From Salibaculum sp035270045 (GTDB lineage Bacteria; Pseudomonadota; Alphaproteobacteria; Rhodobacterales; Rhodobacteraceae), in assembly GCF_035270045.1 (NCBI RefSeq), contig NZ_DATFIP010000086.1, forward strand, positions 15,340 to 79,339: a DNA stretch of 64,000 bases, read 5' to 3'. The translations under genes and the position numbers were made by a program. The notes beneath the pieces were generated by a model. That model ran no database searches. It saw only the letters and a program-made list of their open reading frames with translations, and was not told the origin of the DNA. This document shows positions 53,037 through 61,081 of the stretch, one piece after another; position 1 is the stretch's first letter; every line of letters starts with the position of its first letter.

Positions 53037-53609
53037 TTACAGGAACACCAGCACCGAGAAAACCGCCAGCCCCACAGCCATGACCCGCATGAAGACCATC
53101 CGAGCCCGGTCGTCCTGCATCAGGGTTGACAGGAGACTGCCCGCGAAGGCCCAGAACAGGCACACGAAGAGGTTCACGCCGGAGAATGTCAGTGCCAGCG
53201 CCGTCGCCTTGGCCCATGGGCCAAGCATGTGGACATGGGCAGTTGCGGCGACGGCCACGGCCCAGACCTTGGGGTTGACCCATTGGAAAAACACCGCCTC
53301 GACAAGGCGCATGGGCCTTTCGTGCGCGCATTGGCGCAAAGGCCCCACGCGCCACAGCCCCCAGGCGATCCACAGGATCCAGCCCGCCGCGACAAGCGAC
53401 AGCACGATCCGCAGCGCCGGCACCGCTTGCACCAGCCAGCCAAGACCAAGGCCCGTCGCAAAGGCGGTGATTCCCACGCCCAGCACGACACCGAAAAGGT
53501 GCGGCAGGGTCGCGCGAAAGCCGAAGCGCGCGCCCGAGGCGGTCAGCAGGATCACGTTCGGTCCCGGCGAGAAAAGCCCGAAGAAAACAAAGCCGATCAG
53601 CGCGGCCAT
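53037..53609 (-). CDS. LysE/RhtB-family amino-acid exporter
   Basis: 190 residues, hydrophobic through most of its length with about six membrane helices. The N-terminal SPGPNVILLTASG block is the family signature; FFQWVNPKVWAVAVAA is the conserved middle. The family exports amino acids or other small metabolites. TGATG overlap with cca upstream (start at the ATG; a TTG one codon earlier is not needed). Substrate unknown. Confidence 0.9.
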   Translation of the reverse strand: MAALIGFVFFGLFSPGPNVILLTASGARFGFRATLPHLFGVVLGVGITAFATGLGLGWLVQAVPALRIVLSLVAAGWILWIAWGLWRVGPLRQCAHERPMRLVEAVFFQWVNPKVWAVAVAATAHVHMLGPWAKATALALTFSGVNLFVCLFWAFAGSLLSTLMQDDRARMVFMRVMAVGLAVFSVLVFL

Positions 53610-54766
53610 CAAAGCGACTTGATCAGGTCAGCCCGCGTGCGCGTGAACCCCGAGGCGATCCAGTCCGTTTCCAAACGGCGCAGGGCCCTGCCCAGGGCGG
53701 GCCCTTCCAGGCGCGGTTGCAGATCGGCGGCCCGGACCGGAAAGACCTGTTCCGACGCGACGTTGAGCCGGGTCAAGGTCTGTTTCTCGATGGGCTGGCC
53801 CAGGGCAGCATGGCGCAGCAGCAGCGCCGCGGTGCCCTCTTGCACGCCCAGACGATAGCCAAGCTCCTCCACCGCCGGCCCGTCAAGAGCGGCCGCGCGC
53901 AACACTTCGCGCCGCCGGGCATCGACCTTGCGTAGGCGCAGCGCCGCAGTCACGTCTTCACCGCCGAGGCTGGCCAGCCTCGGGATCGGGTCAGGCTCAA
54001 TCCCGGCCTCTTGTTCGAGGTGGACCAGCACGGGCAATATCGAAGGCTCGGCCCCGGCGATCACCCGCATCAGCACCCCGGCCTGCGCCATGGCAGCAAC
54101 CGCGGGGGCGGGGTCGGGCGCGGCCAGCAGGCGCAGCATCTCGTGGCCGATGCGTTCCTTCGACAGGCCCTCGATTCCCTCGGCGTGTTCGGCGCAGGCG
54201 GCCAGCCCCTCGGCATCCAGTCCTGCCTGTGCATCGCCGAACCAGGCGTGAAAGCGGAAAAAACGCAGAATGCGCAGGTAATCCTCGCGGATGCGCTGAG
54301 CGGGGTCGTCGATGAACCTCACCCGGCGCGCCTGGAGGTCGGGCAGGCCACCCAGCGGGTCATGCACCACACCGCGCGCATCGGCATAAAGCGCGTTCAT
54401 GGTAAAATCGCGCCGGGACGCGTCAGCCTCGATCGTGTCGGCAAAGCTCACCTTGGCCCGACGGCCGTCGGTGGCGACATCGCGCCGGAAGGTCGTGATC
54501 TCGAAGGGGCGGCCATCTGAAACGACGGTCACGGTGCCGTGGTCGATGCCCGTGGGTACAGCCTTCAGGCCGGCGTCCTCGGCCAGCATCATGACATCTT
54601 GCGGTCGGGCATCGGTGGACAGGTCCAGGTCCTGCACCGGCGCGTCGATCAGGGCGTTGCGCACGCAGCCGCCGACGAAATAGGCGGCGTGCCCGGCACT
54701 TTCGAGCATGGCGCAGACCCTTTGCGCCGCCGGATCGGCCAGCCAATCCGCCTGCAACCGGGTCAT
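53609..54766 (-). CDS. CCA tRNA nucleotidyltransferase/poly(A)-polymerase-family protein
   Basis: 385 residues from MTRLQADWLADPAAQRV. Class II nucleotidyltransferase head: YFVGGCVRNALIDAPVQDLDLSTDA with the GG and DxD motifs (near residues 28-52), TGIDHGTVTVV, ITTFRRDV, DFTMNALYAD, and the RIREDYLRILRFFRF neck motif. It would add or repair the 3' CCA of tRNAs; poly(A) polymerase cannot be excluded by sequence alone, but the family position and length favour CCA addition. Coupled to nudix (ATGA) and lysE (TGATG). Confidence 0.93.
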   Translation of the reverse strand: MTRLQADWLADPAAQRVCAMLESAGHAAYFVGGCVRNALIDAPVQDLDLSTDARPQDVMMLAEDAGLKAVPTGIDHGTVTVVSDGRPFEITTFRRDVATDGRRAKVSFADTIEADASRRDFTMNALYADARGVVHDPLGGLPDLQARRVRFIDDPAQRIREDYLRILRFFRFHAWFGDAQAGLDAEGLAACAEHAEGIEGLSKERIGHEMLRLLAAPDPAPAVAAMAQAGVLMRVIAGAEPSILPVLVHLEQEAGIEPDPIPRLASLGGEDVTAALRLRKVDARRREVLRAAALDGPAVEELGYRLGVQEGTAALLLRHAALGQPIEKQTLTRLNVASEQVFPVRAADLQPRLEGPALGRALRRLETDWIASGFTRTRADLIKSL

Positions 54767-55353
54767 ACCGACATCCTGTCGGCAAGACCGCGCAGGATAC
54801 ATGCGGTGGCACCCCAGATATAGTAAGGGCCGAAAGGCACGGTATAATAGTGTCGCCACTGCCGACGCCAGAGCCGCGCTTCGACCCGGAACCTGTCGGG
54901 GTCGGTCACATGCGCCAGCGGCACGCGAAAGATCTCGGCGACCTCGCCCGGTTCAGGGCGCAGGGGCGCCTCGCCATCCACCAACGCCAGGAACGGCGCG
55001 ACAGTGTAGCCCGTCACGGTCTCGTGCGGGGGCAACGGGCCCAGGATTTCGACCCTGCTGCGCGGCAGGTTGATCTCTTCCTCGGTCTCGCGCAGGGCGG
55101 CGTCCTCGAGATTGGCATCCTCTGGGTCCTGGCGGCCACCGGGGAAAGCGATCTGGCCCGGATGATGCTTGAGCCGCGCCGAGCGCTTGGTCAGGATCAC
55201 CTCGCCCTGGTCGGTGACGGCCACCAGTACGGCCGCGGGCCGGAGCACGCGACCCTGCGGCAGAACAACGCCCGGATTCAGGTCGAAATCAGACGAGGCG
55301 GCGCCGGGTCCCCGGGCCGCACGGATCAGGCGCTTCTTAAGCTCAATCGTCAC
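54763..55353 (-). CDS. CoA-pyrophosphatase-type Nudix hydrolase
   Basis: 196 residues from a GTG that overlaps the end of hslO by 11 bp; a longer GTG reading would overlap even more. The CoAse signature (LTKRSARLKHHPGQIAFPGG, 20 residues near position 55) directly precedes the Nudix box (GGRQDPEDANLEDAALRETEEEINL region). Predicted to hydrolyse CoA or acyl-CoA to 4'-phosphopantetheine and 3',5'-ADP. Translationally coupled within the hslO operon. Confidence 0.9.
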   Translation of the reverse strand: MTIELKKRLIRAARGPGAASSDFDLNPGVVLPQGRVLRPAAVLVAVTDQGEVILTKRSARLKHHPGQIAFPGGRQDPEDANLEDAALRETEEEINLPRSRVEILGPLPPHETVTGYTVAPFLALVDGEAPLRPEPGEVAEIFRVPLAHVTDPDRFRVEARLWRRQWRHYYTVPFGPYYIWGATACILRGLADRMSV

Positions 55354-56329
55354 TGTCCGACCCAAGGCCAACGGTCGCAGGGTCGAGCCTGTAATGCGCA
55401 CCGCAGAACTGGCAATCGGCCGTGACCAAGCCCTCGTCCGTGGTCATGGTGGCGATGTCCTTGGCAGAATAGATCGACAGGCTGCTGCGCACGCGGTCCT
55501 CGGAACAGGAACAGCCGAATTGCACTGGCTGCGGGTCGAAGATGCGCGGGGCCTCCTCGTGGAAGAGGCGCAGCAAGAGCTCGGTCGGCTGAACGTGGGG
55601 ACCGATCAATTCCATTGATTCAACCGAATCGAGCAGGATGTTGGCGCGCGACCAGTTCTCTTCCTCGTCCCCCTCAAGGATATCCTCGGGGGCCAGCAGC
55701 CCGGTGTCGCCCGACCCGCCCTGGGTCGCGACGGGGCTGGCCTTGGGCATCTTCTGAAGCATGATGCCGCCCGCGCGCCACGTCTCGCCCTCTCCGGCCA
55801 TTGTCGAGCGGCCGAAATCCAGCGCGAACCGGGTCGGCAATTGTTCGGACTGGGCGAAATAGGTTTCGGCGCAGGTCCGCAGCGAGCCTCCGGAAATCGG
55901 CGTGATTCCCTGGTAGGGGACATTTCCCTGCCCCTGGTCGATCAGGATCGCGAAGTAGCCCTTGCCGATCTGGCCAAAAGGCGCGGCCGCCGCGTCAAGG
56001 CGGTCGGTGTCGAAGCTCGCGTAGGCCCTGATGTGGGCAGGCTCCCCTTCGGCCTTCGGTGCATAGTAGTCCGTTGCGATCAACCGGGCAGGGCCGTCGC
56101 CGCGCACCTGGAGGCTGAGTTTCCAGCGAAGTTTGATCGTCTGACCGATCAACGCTGTCAGAAGCGCCATCTCGGCCACCAGCGATTCGATCATCGGCGG
56201 ATAGTCGTGTTGATCAAGGACTCGATCAAGCACACCATCGAGTCGGGCCACCCGTCCGCGCACGTCCGACCGGTCGAGCTGGAATGGCAGAACGGTATCG
56301 TCCCAGGCGATCTTGGAGCCGAGTGTCAT
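55343..56329 (-). CDS. hslO: Redox-regulated chaperone Hsp33
   Basis: 328 residues from MTLGSKIAWDDTVLPFQLD with AGGAAAC upstream. N-terminal substrate-binding domain (RGRVARLDGVLDRVL; GIMLQKMPKAS) and C-terminal zinc redox switch with CSC (FGCSCSED) and CQFC (ADCQFCGAHY). Under oxidative stress combined with heat, zinc is released and disulfides activate the holdase. First gene of a five-gene overlapping operon, divergent from the second Nudix gene. Confidence 0.95.
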   Translation of the reverse strand: MTLGSKIAWDDTVLPFQLDRSDVRGRVARLDGVLDRVLDQHDYPPMIESLVAEMALLTALIGQTIKLRWKLSLQVRGDGPARLIATDYYAPKAEGEPAHIRAYASFDTDRLDAAAAPFGQIGKGYFAILIDQGQGNVPYQGITPISGGSLRTCAETYFAQSEQLPTRFALDFGRSTMAGEGETWRAGGIMLQKMPKASPVATQGGSGDTGLLAPEDILEGDEEENWSRANILLDSVESMELIGPHVQPTELLLRLFHEEAPRIFDPQPVQFGCSCSEDRVRSSLSIYSAKDIATMTTDEGLVTADCQFCGAHYRLDPATVGLGSDSDD

Positions 56330-56399
56330 GGGGTTTCCTAACCTGTCGGGGATTGGCATACCGCGTCCATATAGGAGCGACAAGGCGAGGACCAAGGCC

Positions 56400-56834
56400 G
56401 TGATCAGACGCTACGGCGAAGCCAAACGGCCGGGCCAACGCTACAAGCCGCGCCCGGGAGCCTACGCGATCCTGCAACGCGGGCCGGATGTCCTGCTGAC
56501 ATGGCAGGCCGGACTTCACCATGAATTCCAGCTGCCCGGCGGCGGCATCGACCCGGGCGAAAGCCCCCTGCAGGCGCTGCACCGCGAGGTCTACGAGGAA
56601 ACCGGCTGGCGCATCGCGCGTCCGCGCCGGATCGGGGCGCACCGCCGTTTTGCCCTAATGCCGGAATACGATCTCTGGGCGGAAAAGATCGCTCATGTCT
56701 ACATGGCCTTTCCGACCTACCCGCTGGGCCCTCCGCTCGAGCCCGAGCACAGCGCCGTCTGGGTGCCCCTGCCCGAAGCGCCTGCCCTTCTGGCCAACCC
56801 GGGCGACGCGGCCTTCGTGGCCAGCTTGCTATGA
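56400..56834 (+). CDS. Nudix hydrolase (144 aa)
   Basis: Likely start is the GTG at VIRRYGEAKRPGQRYKPR; the frame is open upstream but that part overlaps hslO. The Nudix box is complete (GGGIDPGESPLQALHREVYEETGW region, near residues 43-66). The PRPGAYAIL start, RRIGAHRRF and the LPEAPALLANPGDAAFVASLL end match short Nudix proteins often next to argG. Substrate unknown. ArgG follows after 46 bp. Confidence 0.88.
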   Translation: MIRRYGEAKRPGQRYKPRPGAYAILQRGPDVLLTWQAGLHHEFQLPGGGIDPGESPLQALHREVYEETGWRIARPRRIGAHRRFALMPEYDLWAEKIAHVYMAFPTYPLGPPLEPEHSAVWVPLPEAPALLANPGDAAFVASLL

Positions 56835-56880
56835 TGTGAAAAACCCGATACCTCCGCGCCGACCAAGAACGGAGACCCCC

Positions 56881-58107
56881 ATGTCCGCGCCCAAGAAAGT
56901 CGTCCTCGCCTATTCCGGCGGCCTCGATACCTCGATCATCCTCAAGTGGCTGCAGACCGAATACGACTGCGAGGTGGTGACCTTTACCGCTGACCTGGGC
57001 CAGGGCGAGGAGCTTGAGCCCGCCCGCGAGAAGGCGGTCATGCTTGGGATCAAGCCCGAGAATATCTACATCGAGGACATCCGAGAGGATTTCGTCCGCG
57101 ACTATGTCTTTCCGATGTTCCGGGCCAATGCACTTTACGAAGGTCAATACCTGCTGGGCACCTCCATCGCGCGGCCGCTGATTTCCAAGCGCCTGGTCGA
57201 GATCGCCGCCGAGACAGGGGCCGATGCGGTGTCCCACGGGGCCACCGGCAAGGGCAACGACCAGGTGCGGTTCGAGTTGTCGGCCTATGCGCTCAACCCG
57301 GACATCACGGTGATCGCCCCTTGGCGCGAATGGGACCTGACCAGCCGCACGCGGCTGCTGGACTTCGCCGAGAAAAACCAGATCCCCATCGCCAAGGACA
57401 AGCGCGGCGAAGCCCCCTTCAGCGTTGATGCAAACCTTCTGCACACCTCGTCCGAGGGCAAGGTCCTCGAAGACCCCGCAGAGGCCGCGCCGGATTACGT
57501 CTACCAGCGCACGGTGCACCCCGAAGAGGCCCCCGCAACGCCCGAGATCATCGAGGTCGGCTTCGAGCGGGGCGACGCGGTCAGCCTCAACGGTGAGCCA
57601 CTGTCGCCCGCCACGCTGCTGACCCAACTGAACGGTCTGGGCGGAAGGCATGGAATCGGGCGGCTGGACTTTGTCGAGAACCGCTTTGTCGGCATGAAAT
57701 CACGCGGTATCTACGAGACGCCGGGCGGCACCATCCTGCTGGAGGCTCATCGCGGGATCGAGCAGATCACCCTGGACAGTGGCGCGGGCCACCTCAAGGA
57801 CAGCTTGATGCCGCGCTACGCGGAACTGATCTACAACGGGTTCTGGTTCTCGCCCGAGCGCGAGATGCTGCAGGCGGCCATCGACCACAGCCAGCAGCAT
57901 GTAACAGGCACCGTGCGGCTCAAGCTCTACAAGGGCAGCGTGAGCTGTATCGGGCGCTGGTCCGATCACAGCCTCTACTCCGAGGCGCATGTGACATTTG
58001 AAGAGGATCTGGGCGCCTACGATCAGACCGATGCCGCCGGGTTCATCCAGTTGAACGCGCTGCGGCTCAAGCTTCTGGCTGCCCGGAACACGCGGCTCAA
58101 GGGCTGA
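56881..58107 (+). CDS. argG: Argininosuccinate synthase
   Basis: 408 residues from MSAPKKVVLAYSGGLDTS, where YSGGLDTS is the N-type ATP-pyrophosphatase P-loop. Other blocks: FTADLGQGEEL, LGTSIARPLI, SHGATGKGNDQVRFE and IGRWSDHSLYS. It joins citrulline and aspartate to argininosuccinate in arginine synthesis, the same pathway as argJ 20 kb upstream. GGAGAC precedes the ATG. A long RNA stem, not a classical terminator, begins 12 bp after the stop. Confidence 0.97.
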   Translation: MSAPKKVVLAYSGGLDTSIILKWLQTEYDCEVVTFTADLGQGEELEPAREKAVMLGIKPENIYIEDIREDFVRDYVFPMFRANALYEGQYLLGTSIARPLISKRLVEIAAETGADAVSHGATGKGNDQVRFELSAYALNPDITVIAPWREWDLTSRTRLLDFAEKNQIPIAKDKRGEAPFSVDANLLHTSSEGKVLEDPAEAAPDYVYQRTVHPEEAPATPEIIEVGFERGDAVSLNGEPLSPATLLTQLNGLGGRHGIGRLDFVENRFVGMKSRGIYETPGGTILLEAHRGIEQITLDSGAGHLKDSLMPRYAELIYNGFWFSPEREMLQAAIDHSQQHVTGTVRLKLYKGSVSCIGRWSDHSLYSEAHVTFEEDLGAYDQTDAAGFIQLNALRLKLLAARNTRLKG

Positions 58108-58119
58108 CACGGCGCAGCC

Positions 58120-58194
58120 GATGGTGAGTGGCGCCATGGTCCGGCGCTACGGAGCCAGGAGACATGACCGCGTCCGGGCAGGGCGCCCACCATC
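58120..58194 (+). repeat. Long interrupted inverted repeat (75 nt) downstream of argG, possible structured RNA
   Basis: GATGGTG (58120-58126) pairs with CACCATC (58188-58194) and GGCGCC (58130-58135) with GGCGCC (58182-58187). That is 13 bp with a 3-nt AGT bulge on one side. The enclosed 46 nt can form a smaller GGTCC/GGAGCC stem (58138-58142 and 58151-58156). A segment AGCCAGGAGACATGACC at 58153-58169 looks like a B12-box and also like a Shine-Dalgarno plus ATG. No T-run follows. Purpose unknown. Confidence 0.5.
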
Positions 58195-58381
58195 CGAAGG
58201 GCTGTTCCCGGCAACGCCGCAGAGCAGCAGCATGTTGCTCATCGCCCCTGTCGGGCGAACCGTCCGCGGCACCGATACCACGAGACACCACTCAAACAGA
58301 AACAGCACCGCAGACCCAAAGGTCTACGATGGCTGAAAATCGCTACCAGCTTCGACCCAAGAGCCGAAAGGACCGACCCGG

Positions 58382-58669
58382 TTACTGGGTGTCCGAGGAA
58401 CTCGACCCGCCGGAAAATGCACCGACCGCAAGGCCGAGCACACCCAGCGCGAGAGCCGGCGTCGCGAGGCCGCCGCCAAGTCCACCACCGTTCCCCGCGA
58501 CCGCTGTCGCACAGGTTACCTCCAGCTCGCCATCGGCGTCCACAGTCGCACTGAGAATTTCAGCGCCGTCACAGGCGTCCACCCGCTGGGCCATCTCCAT
58601 GGGCGTCTCGGCCATCAACGGCGTCGCCGCGATCGAGAGGGCAAAAAGGGAAAGGGTAATTTTTTTCAT
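58382..58669 (-). CDS. Small secreted Gly-rich protein (95 aa)
   Basis: Signal peptide MKKITLSLFALSIAATPLMA (20). The mature part has a short conserved-looking region with two cysteines (ETPMEMAQRVDACDGAEI; LEVTCATAVAG), likely a disulfide, then a Gly-rich segment (GNGGGLGGGLAT), a hydrophobic stretch (PALALGVLGLAVGAF) and a Ser/Gly tail. Function unknown. The ribosome site is weak. It lies alone between argG and the glycan cluster, with a possible TTAACT/TATACG promoter just upstream. Confidence 0.65.
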   Translation of the reverse strand: MKKITLSLFALSIAATPLMAETPMEMAQRVDACDGAEILSATVDADGELEVTCATAVAGNGGGLGGGLATPALALGVLGLAVGAFSGGSSSSDTQ

Positions 58670-59018
58670 GACGAGAAACTCCGCTGCGTTTGGTTGCGTA
58701 TAGCATGGCCGGTCGAAGAGTTAAATCATCAATGCATCAGGTTTCCCGCGAATGTGTCGAATGCCCGCAACAGCCCGCCCGCCCAAGCAGGCCTGGCGGA
58801 ACTTGCGAGGCAGATGGGAACAGGCTATCTGCGGCATTCATAGGCGAGAGCGACCAAGTGCGGGAACGGCCATGACGATTCTTTTCACCGGCGGCATGGG
58901 CCATGACAGCTTGCTGCTTGAACATCTGCTTTCCGTCCCCGACATCGACCTGCGCATCTGACATCGCAACCCGCGCGGGAGGCGCCAGACGCAGCAGACC
59001 AAGTGTAATGGAACCCTA
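58670..59018. other. 349-bp spacer at the edge of the glycan cluster
   Basis: It holds the promoter region of the minus-strand small protein (AT-rich part near 58690-58740, with TTAACT and TATACG spaced 16 bp on the minus strand) and one 29-codon plus-strand frame. I see no terminator, tRNA, repeat or attachment site in the rest. The promoter of the glycan operon should lie here but no consensus stands out. Confidence 0.5.
58872..58961 (+). other. 29-codon open frame, possible gene remnant
   Basis: A plus-strand frame begins MTILFTGGMGHDSLLLEHLL and stops after DLRI. The first residues look like a protein N-terminus (a beta strand, then a TGG-x-G-HDS loop reminiscent of PP-loop enzymes), but the frame stops at once and no continuation was found in other frames. 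It may be a truncated remnant or chance. Confidence 0.25.
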
Positions 59019-60122
59019 ATGTATACAATCGCCAATATTCGTCCGTTGGGCTACAACATAGGCAATCACGCCATCAATTTCGCCTTGCGCCACATGCTCT
59101 ACGAGACCTTTGGGCGGCTGGTATCGGTGATCGACTACCCGGCCACCAGCCGGCACGAGAGCACGGCAAAGGGCGGGCTGACGCCGCCCACGATCTTCGA
59201 GATCAACCGTTTCGCGGATGGCGTGATCTTGGGTGGCGGGAATCTGTTCGAAAACAACGAGATCACAGTCGACCCCCGGGCGCTGGCCTCGCTCCAGCCG
59301 CCGTTGATGATGTTCTCCAACTCCCGCGGACGGATCTTCGACAGACACGGCCGGCTGGCGGAGCGGTCCGACGTTATCCCGGACTCCAAGCTGGAGGTCC
59401 TGCTGGAGCGTGCCGATATCTCCTTGTCGCGCGACACCGCGACCCATGGCCACCTGAAGGCGATCAACCCCAAGGACGAGTTGGGCTGGTGCCCGACGAT
59501 CAACCTCCACCGCTATGAGGAGATGCTGCCAGTCCTTCCGGACCACGAGGAGGTTGGCGCGCTGATCTCGGTACGCACGCCGGGCCTAATGAACGTACCC
59601 TACCGCCACCAGAGCGCGGTACAGGCCCATATCGACCTGGCCATCGACACTCTGCGTGAGGCCGGTCACAAGCGCATTCGCATACTGTGCAACGATAGCC
59701 GCGATCTCGATTTCGCGACCGCCTTCCGTTACACGAAGGCTGTTGACTCGGTCTACACGAACGATGTGTACCAATATCTCGCTCTGCTCAAGAACGCCGA
59801 TATGGTCTTGAGTTATCGCCTGCACGCGACCTTGCCCGCGATCTCCTACGGCACGCCGACGGTCAACATCGTCTATGACGAACGGTCCAAATCACTTTGC
59901 GAAGACCTGGGGTTGGGCGATGCCAGCCTCAACATGGTGGAGATGGGCGAGGGCTTTGCCGCCTCCGTGGCCGAGACGATCCACGCCGGCGGCTACACCG
60001 CCGCGAACCATGCCTCCCTGAAATCCCGCTGGGACGAGATCGGACAAGCCCAGTTCGCCGCACTGGGCCGGTTCAAGGCAATGATGGGCGGCTATGTCGA
60101 GACCGGACATATCCCGCGATGA
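59019..60122 (+). CDS. Polysaccharide pyruvyl transferase family protein
   Basis: 367 residues. N-terminal Rossmann-like start (TIANIRPLGYNIGNHAINFAL), then ADGVILGGGNLFENNE, and the diagnostic C-terminal SYRLHATLPAISYGTPTVNIVYDERSKSL (PS_pyruv_trans, near residues 267-295). Family members either add ketal-linked pyruvate to sugars or have a GT-B-like scaffold used in surface polysaccharide synthesis. First gene of the nonulosonate operon; its TGA overlaps the next ATG. Whether it transfers pyruvate is inference. Confidence 0.85.
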   Translation: MYTIANIRPLGYNIGNHAINFALRHMLYETFGRLVSVIDYPATSRHESTAKGGLTPPTIFEINRFADGVILGGGNLFENNEITVDPRALASLQPPLMMFSNSRGRIFDRHGRLAERSDVIPDSKLEVLLERADISLSRDTATHGHLKAINPKDELGWCPTINLHRYEEMLPVLPDHEEVGALISVRTPGLMNVPYRHQSAVQAHIDLAIDTLREAGHKRIRILCNDSRDLDFATAFRYTKAVDSVYTNDVYQYLALLKNADMVLSYRLHATLPAISYGTPTVNIVYDERSKSLCEDLGLGDASLNMVEMGEGFAASVAETIHAGGYTAANHASLKSRWDEIGQAQFAALGRFKAMMGGYVETGHIPR

Positions 60123-61078
60123 CATCCGCCACCGCCGCTGCCGATATCGTCTTCCACATTCAGGCCAGCGCCACGGTAGGAATGGGGCATCTTGCACGCA
60201 GCGCCGCGCTGATCGATGCGCTGGAGAGACGCGGGATCGACAGCCGGGTGGTGTTGCGCGTGGACGAACAGGGCCGCACTCTTGCCCGCGACAAGGGCCT
60301 GACCGCGCGCGAGATCGCGATTGTAGATGATACACTTGCCACCACGCAGGTGGTCATCGACGCAGTGACCCTTTCGAGCGGGGACGTGCGTGCCCTTTCC
60401 GGCTGCCCACGGCGCATCCTGGTATCGCCGGTTTGCGACCGGGCCGAGATTGCCACCCACGTATTTCTGCGCGCTGTGCCAGAGCGCCTGCGTGAAAGGC
60501 TTGCCTCGGATTGCGTTGTGGTCGAGGATCCAGCTTTCGCCTATGCAACCGCCGCCTCTCTTGACCCCCGCGACCTCGATTTCAACGGCCCTCTGGTGGT
60601 CGGCCTGTGTATGTCGGGCGGCGCGGATCAGCCAGGGATCGACGCCCTGGTGCGGGCTGCGAGGGCTGCGCCCGGGGTGGACGTCGTTTACGTACTCCAT
60701 CCCGAGACGCCCGTAATAGCGGGCGAAGGGCCTCCGGTGAAGCACCGACCCTTCGATAACGAGCCATGGGATTTCTTCGCCCCGATCAACGTTTTCGTCA
60801 CCGGCGACGGTGTCATGATGGCGGAGGCGGTGGCGCAAGCCCTGCCGTGCCTGTCAGTTACCCGCCCCGGGGCAGCGGCCAAGAATCACGGCCTGATCGA
60901 GGCTGGTTGCGTCACGGTAGCGGGACCCGACGAGGCGCCTACCGCACTGGCAGCCCTCCTGTCGGACCGCAGTCGACTGGACAGGATGCATCATGCCACC
61001 CTGACACAGGGAGGGGCGCAGGATGCGGACGCATTGGCCAGCGCTGTTGCAGAGTTGGCGCCGAACAGGAGGACCTGA
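60119..61078 (+). CDS. PseG/SpsG-like nucleotide-sugar hydrolase
   Basis: 319 residues, MurG/GT-B-like fold. IVFHIQASATVGMGHLARSAALIDAL contains the G-x-GH-x3-R start motif of PseG and SpsG (near residues 10-35). Later blocks are LVVGLCMSGGADQPGIDAL and INVFVTGDGVMMAEAVAQALPCLSVT, with GAAAKNH at the C-terminal nucleotide site. PseG hydrolyses UDP from UDP-2,4-diacetamido-trideoxy-altrose; SpsG belongs to Bacillus spore polysaccharide synthesis. It would free the hexose used by the next gene's enzyme. Coupled by ATGA. Confidence 0.82.
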   Translation: MTSATAAADIVFHIQASATVGMGHLARSAALIDALERRGIDSRVVLRVDEQGRTLARDKGLTAREIAIVDDTLATTQVVIDAVTLSSGDVRALSGCPRRILVSPVCDRAEIATHVFLRAVPERLRERLASDCVVVEDPAFAYATAASLDPRDLDFNGPLVVGLCMSGGADQPGIDALVRAARAAPGVDVVYVLHPETPVIAGEGPPVKHRPFDNEPWDFFAPINVFVTGDGVMMAEAVAQALPCLSVTRPGAAAKNHGLIEAGCVTVAGPDEAPTALAALLSDRSRLDRMHHATLTQGGAQDADALASAVAELAPNRRT

Positions 61079-61081
61079 GAC

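Noticed and set aside
58153..58169. Cobalamin riboswitch suggested by AGCCAGGAGACATGACC
   Set aside because: Only the 3' box is present; the rest of the aptamer and a downstream B12-related gene are missing. The same bases also form a Shine-Dalgarno and ATG. Kept only as an RNA-structure finding.
58163..58380. Short plus-strand frame starting after AGGAG at 58155-58159
   Set aside because: The product is basic, Cys/Pro/Ser-rich and low in structure, and the frame runs antisense into the small secreted protein gene. No homology recognised.
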